From: Flavobacteriales bacterium
Lineage (GTDB): Bacteria; Bacteroidota; Bacteroidia; Flavobacteriales; Flavobacteriaceae
NCBI GenBank assembly: GCA_027008965.1
Contig: JALVDN010000339.1
Span: forward strand, 1 to 7,754
Reading direction: 5' to 3'
Length of the DNA stretch: 7,754 nucleotides
The notes beneath the pieces are model-generated. The model was given only the letters and a program-made list of their open reading frames with translations, did no database searches and had not been told where the DNA came from. This document shows, piece by piece, positions 1 to 5,702 of this stretch. How positions within the stretch are numbered: the first letter of the stretch is position 1; every line of letters starts with the position of its first letter. The position numbers and the translations under genes are program-made.

Positions 1-513
1 GGAACTTTTCGCTGGGGCGTGACTACCATCCGGGCCTATTTGCCTTATGATTTGAATCCTTATTTTCAAGAGGATTTGACTTTGGTGGATTGGCTTAGAC
101 AATATGCCAAAACGCAAGAAGACCGGGAAGAAGTGAACTTGCGCGGATTTTTGGGCAAAATGTTATTTAGCGGTGAGGAAGCATTGAAATCGGTAAAGGT
201 TTTGTCGGGAGGTGAAAGGATTAGAGCCATGTTGTCGAGAATGATGTTGCAACGTGCCAATGTGTTGATGTTGGATGAACCCACCAACCACCTGGATTTG
301 GAAAGTATTCAAGCCTTGAACAATGCTTTGAAACGCTACAAAGGAACGGTGATTTTCACCACACGCGACCACGAATTTGCACAAACAGTGGCTAATAGAA
401 TCATTGAAATTACGCCGGGCGGAACGATTGACCGTTTGATGACGTTTGATGAATATATGAGCGACCCCAAAGTGAAAGAATTGCGTGAAAAATATTATGG
501 AGTCCATGCATGA
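1..513 (+). CDS. ABC-F family ATPase, C-terminal part (YbiT-like), 5' end outside window
   Basis: The reading frame is open from base 1, so the gene starts upstream and only the last 170 residues are seen. They form the second nucleotide-binding domain of an ABC-F protein: signature LSGGE (bases 202-216), Walker B VLMLDEPTNHLD (from 262), and the closing part VIFTTRDHEFAQTVANRIIEI. The Walker A motif of this domain lies outside the window. ABC-F proteins are soluble, lack membrane domains and act on the ribosome in translation or antibiotic protection. The ending (NRIIEI, then an FDEYM segment) resembles the E. coli YbiT/Bacillus YkpA branch, so a housekeeping translation factor is likelier than a resistance protein. 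The H-loop position reads TTRD rather than the usual SHD, so the switch histidine is Arg (CGC, 364-366). The 3' end overlaps the thioesterase start. A GTG at 19 is only an internal codon. Family assignment is firm; the subfamily is inference. Confidence 0.93.
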   Translation, partial: GTFRWGVTTIRAYLPYDLNPYFQEDLTLVDWLRQYAKTQEDREEVNLRGFLGKMLFSGEEALKSVKVLSGGERIRAMLSRMMLQRANVLMLDEPTNHLDLESIQALNNALKRYKGTVIFTTRDHEFAQTVANRIIEITPGGTIDRLMTFDEYMSDPKVKELREKYYGVHA

Positions 514-976
514 TAAATTGACAGCATTAAGTCCGGATTTGTTTAGCCTGTTTACCGAAACCGAAGTGCGCTACAGGGATTTGGATACGTTCAAGCATGT
601 GAACAATTCGGTATATCCTTCCTACATGGAATTCGGGCGGTTGAAATATATGCACCGGTTTTTGGAGGGGATGATTGATTGGAAGGAAAAAGGTTTTATT
701 TTGGGGACCAATCATATTGTTTACAAACATCCTTTGTTTTTATTTGACAAGGTGAGGATTTTTACGGGTGTGGGGAAAATAGGCAATCGTTCGGTGACTT
801 TTGTAAATTTGTTGACCAACGGAGAAGGAAAACATGTGGCGTATGCCTATTCGGTTTTGGTGAGTTATAATTTTGAGAAAGAAAAAAGCATCCCCGTTCC
901 GGAAGAATGGAGAGAGGTTTTTGAAAAAACTGACGGAAAACTTTTGGAGTTTTTTGAAAACGAAATATTGCGCTAG
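506..976 (+). CDS. Acyl-CoA thioesterase, 4HBT/YbgC-like hotdog fold
   Basis: This encodes a protein of about 156 residues, the normal size of a single-hotdog thioesterase. Near the N terminus is RYRDLDTFKHVNNSVYPSYM, the 4HBT-family active-site segment. By alignment with Pseudomonas 4-hydroxybenzoyl-CoA thioesterase, the second Asp (D27) would be the catalytic carboxylate, and the HVNN stretch starts the central hotdog helix. Such enzymes hydrolyse acyl-CoA thioesters in the cytoplasm; the substrate cannot be read from the sequence. I see no signal peptide. Three in-frame starts exist: GTG 485, ATG 497 and ATG 506. I chose 506, which overlaps the ABC-F stop by 8 nt and suggests translational coupling; 497 is nearly as likely. 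The TAG stop touches the first G of the structured repeat that follows. Family confidence is high; start and substrate are uncertain. Confidence 0.87.
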   Translation: MHDKLTALSPDLFSLFTETEVRYRDLDTFKHVNNSVYPSYMEFGRLKYMHRFLEGMIDWKEKGFILGTNHIVYKHPLFLFDKVRIFTGVGKIGNRSVTFVNLLTNGEGKHVAYAYSVLVSYNFEKEKSIPVPEEWREVFEKTDGKLLEFFENEILR

Positions 977-996
977 GGATAGAAGCGGTATGTTTG
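968..996 (+). promoter_or_regulatory. Possible Bacteroidota-type promoter inside repeat copy 1
   Basis: TATGTTTG at 989-996 fits the Bacteroidota -7 consensus TAnnTTTG, with a minimal TTG at 968-970 placed 18 nt upstream. If real, it would start transcription inside the left arm of the repeat and read into glnS, which otherwise has no visible promoter. Against it, the bases are part of a paired arm, the -33 box is only three bases, and copy 2 does not keep the motif (TATCCTTTTG). This is a weak call. Confidence 0.22.
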
Positions 997-1123
997 CGTG
1001 GCGGCGACTATGTTTTATGTTTTTGAGGAGGCTCGCCGGCGAAGGCCGGGAGACCCCGCAGAAAACTTTAATAAAACAAGGAGCCGCAAGCAAACATTTA
1101 AGCGGATAGCCCGGTAAGCGCCC
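977..1123 (+). repeat. Structured intergenic repeat, copy 1
   Basis: This is a 147-nt element between the thioesterase stop and glnS. It shares sequence blocks and fold with the copy at 7455-7601. Nested perfect pairings close one long hairpin: 990-997 with 1090-1097, 1001-1005 with 1083-1087, 1012-1018 with 1071-1077, 1019-1023 with 1062-1066, 1030-1034 with 1050-1055 (bulged A1053), and apical 1036-1040 with 1045-1049 around a GAAG loop. The blocks TTTGAGGAGGCTC (1022-1034) and GGAGACCCCGCA (1049-1060) are identical in both copies, as are GGTAT (987-991), ATTTAA (1096-1101) and the final GCGCCC (1118-1123). It is followed by A-rich sequence, not a T-tract, so it is not a standard terminator on this strand. 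The function is unknown; an RNA processing or 3'-end element, or a mobile MITE/REP-like repeat, are the main options. Confidence 0.82.
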
Positions 1124-1157
1124 AAAAAAAATTAAGAAAAAAACATAATCCGAAGTT

Positions 1158-2849
1158 ATGAGTGAAGAAAAAAAATCGTTGAATTTTATCGAGCAAATTA
1201 TTGAGGATGATTTGGCGGCGGGTTTTCCGAAGGAAAAATTGCGTTTCAGGTTTCCGCCGGAGCCTAACGGCTATTTACATATCGGGCATGCCAAGTCGAT
1301 TTGTTTGAATTTCGGGCTGGGAGAGAAGTATAACGCACCGGTGAATTTGCGTTTTGACGACACGAACCCGGACAAGGAAGATCCGGAGTTTGTTGAAGCC
1401 ATCAAGAAGGATATTCAATGGCTTGGTTTTCAATGGGATAAGGAATTATATGCTTCGGATTATTTTGAGCAGTTATATGCTTGGGCCGAAAAATTGATAC
1501 GTGAGGGAAAAGCTTATGTGGATGATCAACCGCAAGAGGTCATCATAGAACAAAGAAAATCACCGACGGAGCCCGGTATTGAAAGTCCCTACAGAAACCG
1601 GAGTGTGGAAGAAAATTTGGATTTGTTCAGGCGTATGCGTGCAGGTGAATTTGAGGAAGGAAGCCGGGTGTTGCGTGCCAAAATAGACATGAATTCGCCC
1701 AATATGCACATGCGCGACCCGATTATGTATCGCATCAAAAAAACCGCACATCACCGGACGGGTGACAAGTGGAAAATTTATCCCACTTATGATTGGACGC
1801 ACGGGCAGTCGGATTATATTGAGCAGGTTTCGCACTCGCTCTGCACGCTGGAATTTTTGCCGCACCGTGAATTATATGATTGGTTTTTAGATCAGATTTA
1901 TGAAGACGGTAAGGTGCGGCCGAAACAAAGGGAGTTTGCCCGGTTGAATCTTTCCTACACCGTGATGAGTAAGCGTAAGCTGGCCGAACTGGTGGAAGGA
2001 GGTTATGTGAACGGTTGGGACGATCCGCGTATGCCTACACTATCGGGCTTGCGAAGACGAGGTTATACCCCCGAATCCATCCGGGATTTTTCGGATAGAG
2101 TTGGTGTGGCTAAACGCGATAATTTGATTGATTTATCCTTGCTGGAATTTTCCATCCGCGATCATTTGAACAAAATAGCGCCAAGGCGGATGGCCGTATT
2201 AAATCCGGTGAAACTTATCATTGACAACTATCCCGAAGGGAAAACCGAATGGTTGCAAGCCGAAAACAATCCGGAAGACCCGGAAGCGGGTTATCGTGAA
2301 ATTCCTTTCGGGCGGGAATTATATATTGAACGGGAAGACTTCAAAGAACAAGCCAACAGGAAATTTTTCCGTTTGACTATAGGCAAAGAAGTAAGACTCA
2401 AAAACGCCTACATTATCAAAGGGGAATATGTGGTGAAAGATGAAGAAGGAAATATCAAGGAGATTCATGTGACCTACGACCCGTTGAGTAAAAGCGGAAG
2501 CGGAACGCCCGAAAGCAAGCGAAAAGTGAAAGGCACCTTGCATTGGGTATCGTCCGCACATGCCAAGGAAGCGGAGGTGCGTTTATATGACCGATTGTTT
2601 ACGGTGGAGCAACCCGATGCGGTGGAAGGCGAAGATTTTAAAAATTTTCTTAATCCCGATTCGTTGAAAGTTATCAACGCCCAGATAGAACCTTCATTAG
2701 CTGAAGCCAAGCCCGGAGAACGTTTTCAGTTTCAACGCTTGGGTTATTTTGTTGCCGACCCGGACAGTCGGCCCGGGAAACCTGTTTTCAACCGTACCGT
2801 CACATTGAAGGATACTTGGGCCAAAATTCAAAAGAAAAACCAAGGTTGA
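1158..2849 (+). CDS. glnS: Glutamine--tRNA ligase (GlnRS)
   Basis: This encodes a 563-residue class I aminoacyl-tRNA synthetase that joins glutamine to tRNA-Gln in the cytoplasm. The N-terminal Rossmann domain carries FPPEPNGYLHIGHAKS with the HIGH motif at residues 41-44, then NLRFDDTNP. The second catalytic signature is VMSKRK (about 269-274), the GlnRS form of KMSKS. GWDDPRMPT and GLRRRGYTPESIR follow, as in E. coli GlnRS. The C-terminal third is the two-barrel anticodon-binding domain, ending with FQRLGYFVADPDS. GERFQFQRLGYF and the Gln-type signatures separate it from GluRS. The length is close to the 554 residues of the E. coli enzyme, so it is complete. The ATG at 1158 gives the expected short N-terminal extension. 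It lies 34 nt after the structured repeat. Its presence implies direct Gln-tRNA charging rather than only the amidotransferase route. Confidence 0.97.
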   Translation: MSEEKKSLNFIEQIIEDDLAAGFPKEKLRFRFPPEPNGYLHIGHAKSICLNFGLGEKYNAPVNLRFDDTNPDKEDPEFVEAIKKDIQWLGFQWDKELYASDYFEQLYAWAEKLIREGKAYVDDQPQEVIIEQRKSPTEPGIESPYRNRSVEENLDLFRRMRAGEFEEGSRVLRAKIDMNSPNMHMRDPIMYRIKKTAHHRTGDKWKIYPTYDWTHGQSDYIEQVSHSLCTLEFLPHRELYDWFLDQIYEDGKVRPKQREFARLNLSYTVMSKRKLAELVEGGYVNGWDDPRMPTLSGLRRRGYTPESIRDFSDRVGVAKRDNLIDLSLLEFSIRDHLNKIAPRRMAVLNPVKLIIDNYPEGKTEWLQAENNPEDPEAGYREIPFGRELYIEREDFKEQANRKFFRLTIGKEVRLKNAYIIKGEYVVKDEEGNIKEIHVTYDPLSKSGSGTPESKRKVKGTLHWVSSAHAKEAEVRLYDRLFTVEQPDAVEGEDFKNFLNPDSLKVINAQIEPSLAEAKPGERFQFQRLGYFVADPDSRPGKPVFNRTVTLKDTWAKIQKKNQG

Positions 2850-2890
2850 TTCTTCCGGACCAAGCCGAAGATAAAGTTTCATTTTTAAAA

Positions 2891-2922
2891 TTTGTTTTAT
2901 CCGTAAACTTATGATAATTTTG
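2891..2922 (+). promoter_or_regulatory. Bacteroidota-type promoter for the kinase-asparaginase unit
   Basis: TTTG at 2891-2894 and TAATTTTG at 2915-2922 match the -33 (TTTG) and -7 (TAnnTTTG) elements of Bacteroidota primary sigma promoters, separated by 20 nt. The -7 box ends 16 nt before the ATG at 2939, so the leader would be about ten bases. It lies in the only sizeable gap (89 bp) between glnS and the kinase gene. Seen in sequence; use is inferred. Confidence 0.6.
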
Positions 2923-2938
2923 AGTTTTAAGTAGGCGC

Positions 2939-3877
2939 ATGAAACAAATTTTGATTGCCGGCACGGTGGCTTTTGACGAGGTCACCACTCCCTTCGGGCA
3001 TTCGGGGAAAATGCTTGGCGGTTCGGCTACCTATCTATCATTTGCTTCGGCATTTTTTGACAATCATATCGGAATTGTTTCCATTGTAGGAAATGATTTT
3101 CCGGAAGATTTTATTAAAAAATTCACAGGCAGGAATATTGACATAACCGGTCTATTCCAATCCGAAGAACACAAAACTTTTTATTGGAAGGGATATTATT
3201 ATGAAAATATGAACAAGCGGGATACACTTGTGACTGAAGTAAATGCATTAGCCTATTTTAACCCGGTCATCCCTGAAAACTTCAACGCTCCCGATATTTT
3301 GGTTTTGGGCAATTTACACCCGGGCATTCAAGCGCAAATTATCAATCAATTAAAAAACCAGCCGGAATTAATTGTTTTGGATACGATGAATTTTTGGATG
3401 GATCATGCTTGGGATGATTTAATCAAGGTGATTTCACGCGTGGATTTGATTATGATCAATGAAGAAGAAGCCCGGCAATTGTCACATGAATTCTCACTTC
3501 CCAAAGCCGCCCGGGCCATTATGAATATGGGGCCCAAATATGTTATCATCAAACAAGGCGAATATGGTTCCATGCTCTTTCATCCCGGCGGTGTTTTCTC
3601 GGCACCGGCTTTGCCGTTGGAAGTTGTAAAAGATCCGACGGGTGCGGGAGATACTTTTGCAGGAGGTTTTGCAGGGCATTTGAGTTATTATGATCAAATC
3701 GATGTGGAAGCTTTGAAAAATGCTATGATTTACGGTGCCAATTTGGCATCATTTACGGTTCAGGATTTCGGGACAAACGCTTTGGAAAATATTACAAAAA
3801 AAGAAATCCAAGAGCGTTTGAATCATTTTGTGGAGATGACCAAATTCTCGCTTCAAATGAAGAAACATGAAGTCTAA
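2939..3877 (+). CDS. PfkB-family carbohydrate/nucleoside kinase
   Basis: This encodes a 312-residue ribokinase-like (PfkB) kinase that transfers the ATP gamma-phosphate to a hydroxymethyl group of a sugar, nucleoside or similar substrate. It opens with ILIAGTVAFDEV, followed by LGGSATYLS (about residues 26-34), the first PfkB region that contacts the substrate. MINEEEARQL (172-181) and VIIKQGEYGS are the usual central landmarks. The second PfkB signature, DPTGAGDTFAGGF (232-244), holds the anion hole and the catalytic Asp (D238). Length and motif order are complete. There is no signal peptide, so it is cytosolic. The substrate is not readable: the N-terminal segment lacks the usual ribokinase GD.. 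pattern, and many Bacteroidota carry such unassigned 'sugar kinases'. The stop codon overlaps the start of the asparaginase gene by 11 nt, so the two are probably co-translated from the promoter at 2891-2922. Confidence 0.9.
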   Translation: MKQILIAGTVAFDEVTTPFGHSGKMLGGSATYLSFASAFFDNHIGIVSIVGNDFPEDFIKKFTGRNIDITGLFQSEEHKTFYWKGYYYENMNKRDTLVTEVNALAYFNPVIPENFNAPDILVLGNLHPGIQAQIINQLKNQPELIVLDTMNFWMDHAWDDLIKVISRVDLIMINEEEARQLSHEFSLPKAARAIMNMGPKYVIIKQGEYGSMLFHPGGVFSAPALPLEVVKDPTGAGDTFAGGFAGHLSYYDQIDVEALKNAMIYGANLASFTVQDFGTNALENITKKEIQERLNHFVEMTKFSLQMKKHEV

Positions 3878-4886
3878 GCTATTGCTCTTATATACGGGTG
3901 GGACGATAGGGATGCACAAAAATTCATCCGGAGAACTTATTCCTTTTGATTTTAATGATTTGCTCCGTCATATTCCGGAATTGGAATTATTGCCATATGA
4001 AATTGATCATACAGCTTTTGAAAAACCTGTTGATTCATCCGATATCACTCCCGGGCACTGGGTGGAAATGGCACAAACCATTTATGAGCATTATGAAGAT
4101 TATGACGGTTTTGTAGTACTCCACGGAACCGACACCATGGCCTACTCCGCTTCGGCTTTGAGTTTTATGCTTGAAAATTTGAATAAACCCGTGGTTTTTA
4201 CCGGTTCGCAATTACCCATAGGAGATTTGCGCACCGATGCCAAAGAAAATATTATTACTTCGTTGGAGATAGCAGGGTCTTATGAAAACGGTATTCCGCT
4301 TGTGCCGGAAGTGAGTTTATATTTTGAATATAAATTGATGCGGGGCAATCGCACGGTAAAGATAAGTTCGGAACACTTCAATGCCTTTGCTTCACCGAAT
4401 TATCCCGTATTATGTGAAGCGGGGGTGGAATTGGAATTTTATAAAGAAAGAATTTTACCTTACAAAAAAGACTTGTTCAGAATTTTTACGGATATGGATA
4501 ACCGGGTGGTCATTTTGAAACTTTTCCCGGGTATTTCACGGGACTATGTCCAAGCCGTTTTACAAATTCCGGATTTAAAAGCCGTTGTATTGGAATCTTT
4601 CGGGAGTGGAAATGCCCCAAGATTGAAATGGCTCGTTGAAGAATTGGAAAAAGCCATTAGCTCCGGTATCAAAATAGTCAACATCACACAATGTTTAGAA
4701 GGAAGTGTTGCTCCGGAACGCTACGAAACTGGAAAACATCTGAAAGAAATCGGTGTTATCAGTGGAGGAGATATGACTACCGAGGCGTCAGTGGCTAAAA
4801 TATCTTACCTCCTGGGGAAAGGAGTTTCAGATAAAACCTTCAGGCGGGTGATGGGGCAGTCATTGCGTGGAGAAATTACCGAATAG
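3867..4886 (+). CDS. ansA: Type I (cytosolic) L-asparaginase
   Basis: This encodes a 339-residue asparaginase of the bacterial type I/II family, which hydrolyses L-asparagine to aspartate and ammonia. The N terminus has LLLLYTGGTIGM with the nucleophilic Thr (T13). VVLHGTDTMAYSASAL (83-98) gives the second active-site Thr-Asp pair (T88, D89). FTGSQLPIGDLRTDAKENI (111-129) contains the catalytic Lys (K126). Length is the same as E. coli AnsA (338). There is no signal peptide, and the YTGGTIGM start is of the AnsA type, so I call it cytosolic type I rather than periplasmic type II. It starts 11 nt before the kinase stop (ATGAAGTCTAA), which indicates coupling. Its 3' end overlaps the convergent phosphopantetheinyl transferase gene by 11 bp. 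I see no terminator between them. Confidence 0.94.
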   Translation: MKSKLLLLYTGGTIGMHKNSSGELIPFDFNDLLRHIPELELLPYEIDHTAFEKPVDSSDITPGHWVEMAQTIYEHYEDYDGFVVLHGTDTMAYSASALSFMLENLNKPVVFTGSQLPIGDLRTDAKENIITSLEIAGSYENGIPLVPEVSLYFEYKLMRGNRTVKISSEHFNAFASPNYPVLCEAGVELEFYKERILPYKKDLFRIFTDMDNRVVILKLFPGISRDYVQAVLQIPDLKAVVLESFGSGNAPRLKWLVEELEKAISSGIKIVNITQCLEGSVAPERYETGKHLKEIGVISGGDMTTEASVAKISYLLGKGVSDKTFRRVMGQSLRGEITE

Positions 4887-5469
4887 CATAGGCAACGGCG
4901 ATATAATAACGCTCTCTTTTTAAGAAAAACAAATTGAATGTTCGGTTTTTAATTTGACCCTTAGCGGTTTTTAAATCGGACGAAATGTGTTTGATGATTA
5001 TATCTTGTTTCAAACTTATCCCTTTTTTGCCCAAGGCTTTATACAATGCTTCCTTGGCGGTCCAAAGGAAGTGGAGTTGTTCTTGCAAGTCCATGTCCGG
5101 ATGAAAAAAATCTTCTTCATTGATGAATTTAGGTTGTACCTGTAGAATTTTAGGTGAAAAAAGTTGAATATCCACGCCCACAGGATGGTTTGAAACAACC
5201 AAAGCCACTTTTTCTCCCGAATGGGAAATAGAAATATACCTGCCGTCCGTTAAAAAAGGTTTTCCCGCTTTATCTTTTACTATCAAATCTTTTAAGCTAA
5301 GCGTTTTCAATAAATCCGCTTTCAGTTTTTGTTGCAATTGTTTTATTTTCAGCCTGCCGGCAAGGGATTCAGATGAGAGCGTTCCACCCGGAAATGCTTG
5401 GGTTATGTATAAAACGGTTTGTCCCGGTAGAGAATAAGATTCTATAATTTGTTTTTGCTTTTCAACCAT
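4876..5469 (-). CDS. 4'-phosphopantetheinyl transferase superfamily protein
   Basis: This encodes a 197-residue protein expected to transfer 4'-phosphopantetheine from CoA to a Ser of acyl or peptidyl carrier proteins. The superfamily motifs appear in order: GKPFL (69-73), SISHSG (80-85), PVGVD (96-100, a Mg-binding Asp at 100) and WTAKEALYKALGK (136-148, the W-x-x-KEA-xxK motif with the metal-binding Glu). The length lies between AcpS (about 125) and Sfp (about 225); the motif layout suggests an Sfp/HetI-like monomer. The first 60 residues are not recognisable. Whether it serves fatty acid ACP or a secondary-metabolite carrier cannot be told, as no carrier protein or synthase gene is in the window. 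The start ATG lies inside the end of the 59-aa membrane protein gene (28-nt overlap), and the stop overlaps asparaginase on the other strand by 11 bp. Confidence 0.9.
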   Translation of the reverse strand: MVEKQKQIIESYSLPGQTVLYITQAFPGGTLSSESLAGRLKIKQLQQKLKADLLKTLSLKDLIVKDKAGKPFLTDGRYISISHSGEKVALVVSNHPVGVDIQLFSPKILQVQPKFINEEDFFHPDMDLQEQLHFLWTAKEALYKALGKKGISLKQDIIIKHISSDLKTAKGQIKNRTFNLFFLKRERYYIAVAYAIR

Positions 5470-5621
5470 TTGACCATTGCTATGCCGATAAACGTTCCGG
5501 CCAAAGCCCCCAAACTCATGGAAACCGCTTCATTCAAGCCGATGGATTTAAAAAAATATAAAACCCAGATGACGAGTAAGATGAAGAAAAAATACCGGAA
5601 ATATGTGTTGTTTGTTTTCAT
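5442..5621 (-). CDS. Small two-helix membrane protein, function unknown
   Basis: This encodes 59 residues, beginning MKTNNTYFRYFFFILLVIW and ending MVKWLKSKNKL. Two hydrophobic segments are visible: about residues 8-24 (aromatic-rich) and about 33-50 (Gly/Ala-rich, SLGALAGTFIGIAMV). A basic tail follows, so both ends probably face the cytoplasm. I do not recognise a family. The case for a real gene is the clean two-helix pattern, an ATG start, the - strand orientation of the neighbours, and the placement between a terminator (5643-5679) and the phosphopantetheinyl transferase start, which it overlaps by 28 nt in another frame. It would be the first gene of a two-gene unit. The overlapping open frame on the + strand (5449-5634) lacks comparable features. 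No function is assigned. Confidence 0.72.
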   Translation of the reverse strand: MKTNNTYFRYFFFILLVIWVLYFFKSIGLNEAVSMSLGALAGTFIGIAMVKWLKSKNKL

Positions 5622-5626
5622 ATACG

Positions 5627-5659
5627 CAAGATAGAAAAAAAGAAAACACCTGCCACAAA
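5627..5659 (-). promoter_or_regulatory. Weak promoter candidate for the membrane protein-PPTase pair
   Basis: On the - strand, TTTG (+ strand CAAA, 5656-5659) is followed after 22 nt by TATCTTG (+ strand CAAGATA, 5627-5633), one T short of the TAnnTTTG -7 consensus. It would give an almost leaderless transcript. The -33 part falls in the loop of the preceding terminator. The position is right because the pair must start within the 81-bp gap, but the match is imperfect. Confidence 0.25.
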
Positions 5660-5679
5660 ATACGAATGGCAGGTGTTTT
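5643..5679 (-). terminator. Intrinsic hairpin terminator, likely usable in both directions
   Basis: A perfect 13-bp inverted repeat (5643-5655 with 5667-5679, core CACCTGCCA / TGGCAGGTG) encloses an 11-nt loop. On the - strand it lies 23 bp after the stop of the 321-aa secreted protein and is followed by a T-rich run (TTTTCTTTTTTTC), so it ends that transcript and insulates the membrane protein-PPTase pair. The + strand also has a T-tract, so it could stop read-through from the left as well. Confidence 0.9.
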
Positions 5680-5702
5680 TTTATATAAAGGACCCGGAGC
5701 GA

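Noticed and set aside
163..507. 114-aa open frame on - inside the ABC-F gene
   Set aside because: It lies entirely antisense to clear ABC-F motifs, so it is a shadow.
873..1109. 78-aa open frame on + across the thioesterase end and repeat copy 1
   Set aside because: It runs out of frame through the thioesterase gene and into the hairpin repeat. The composition is Lys/Arg-rich with no domain, so it is a shadow frame.
977..1123. Repeat as a CRISPR, tRNA or known insertion sequence
   Set aside because: There are no regularly spaced direct repeats, no cloverleaf or anticodon arm, no transposase gene nearby and no clear target-site duplications around either copy.
1101..1140. Right end of repeat copy 1 plus A-run as an intrinsic terminator
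   Set aside because: The run after the GC-rich part is A on the + strand, and the - strand has its T-run before, not after, the structure.
2852..2870. Hairpin just after glnS as a terminator
   Set aside because: CTTCCGG pairs with CCGAAG only with a bulge, and the next bases (ATAAAGTTTC) are not a T-tract. It is too weak to call.
5449..5634. 61-aa open frame on + opposite the small membrane protein
   Set aside because: It is antisense to the better supported 59-aa two-helix frame. It has no hydrophobic pattern and no promoter.
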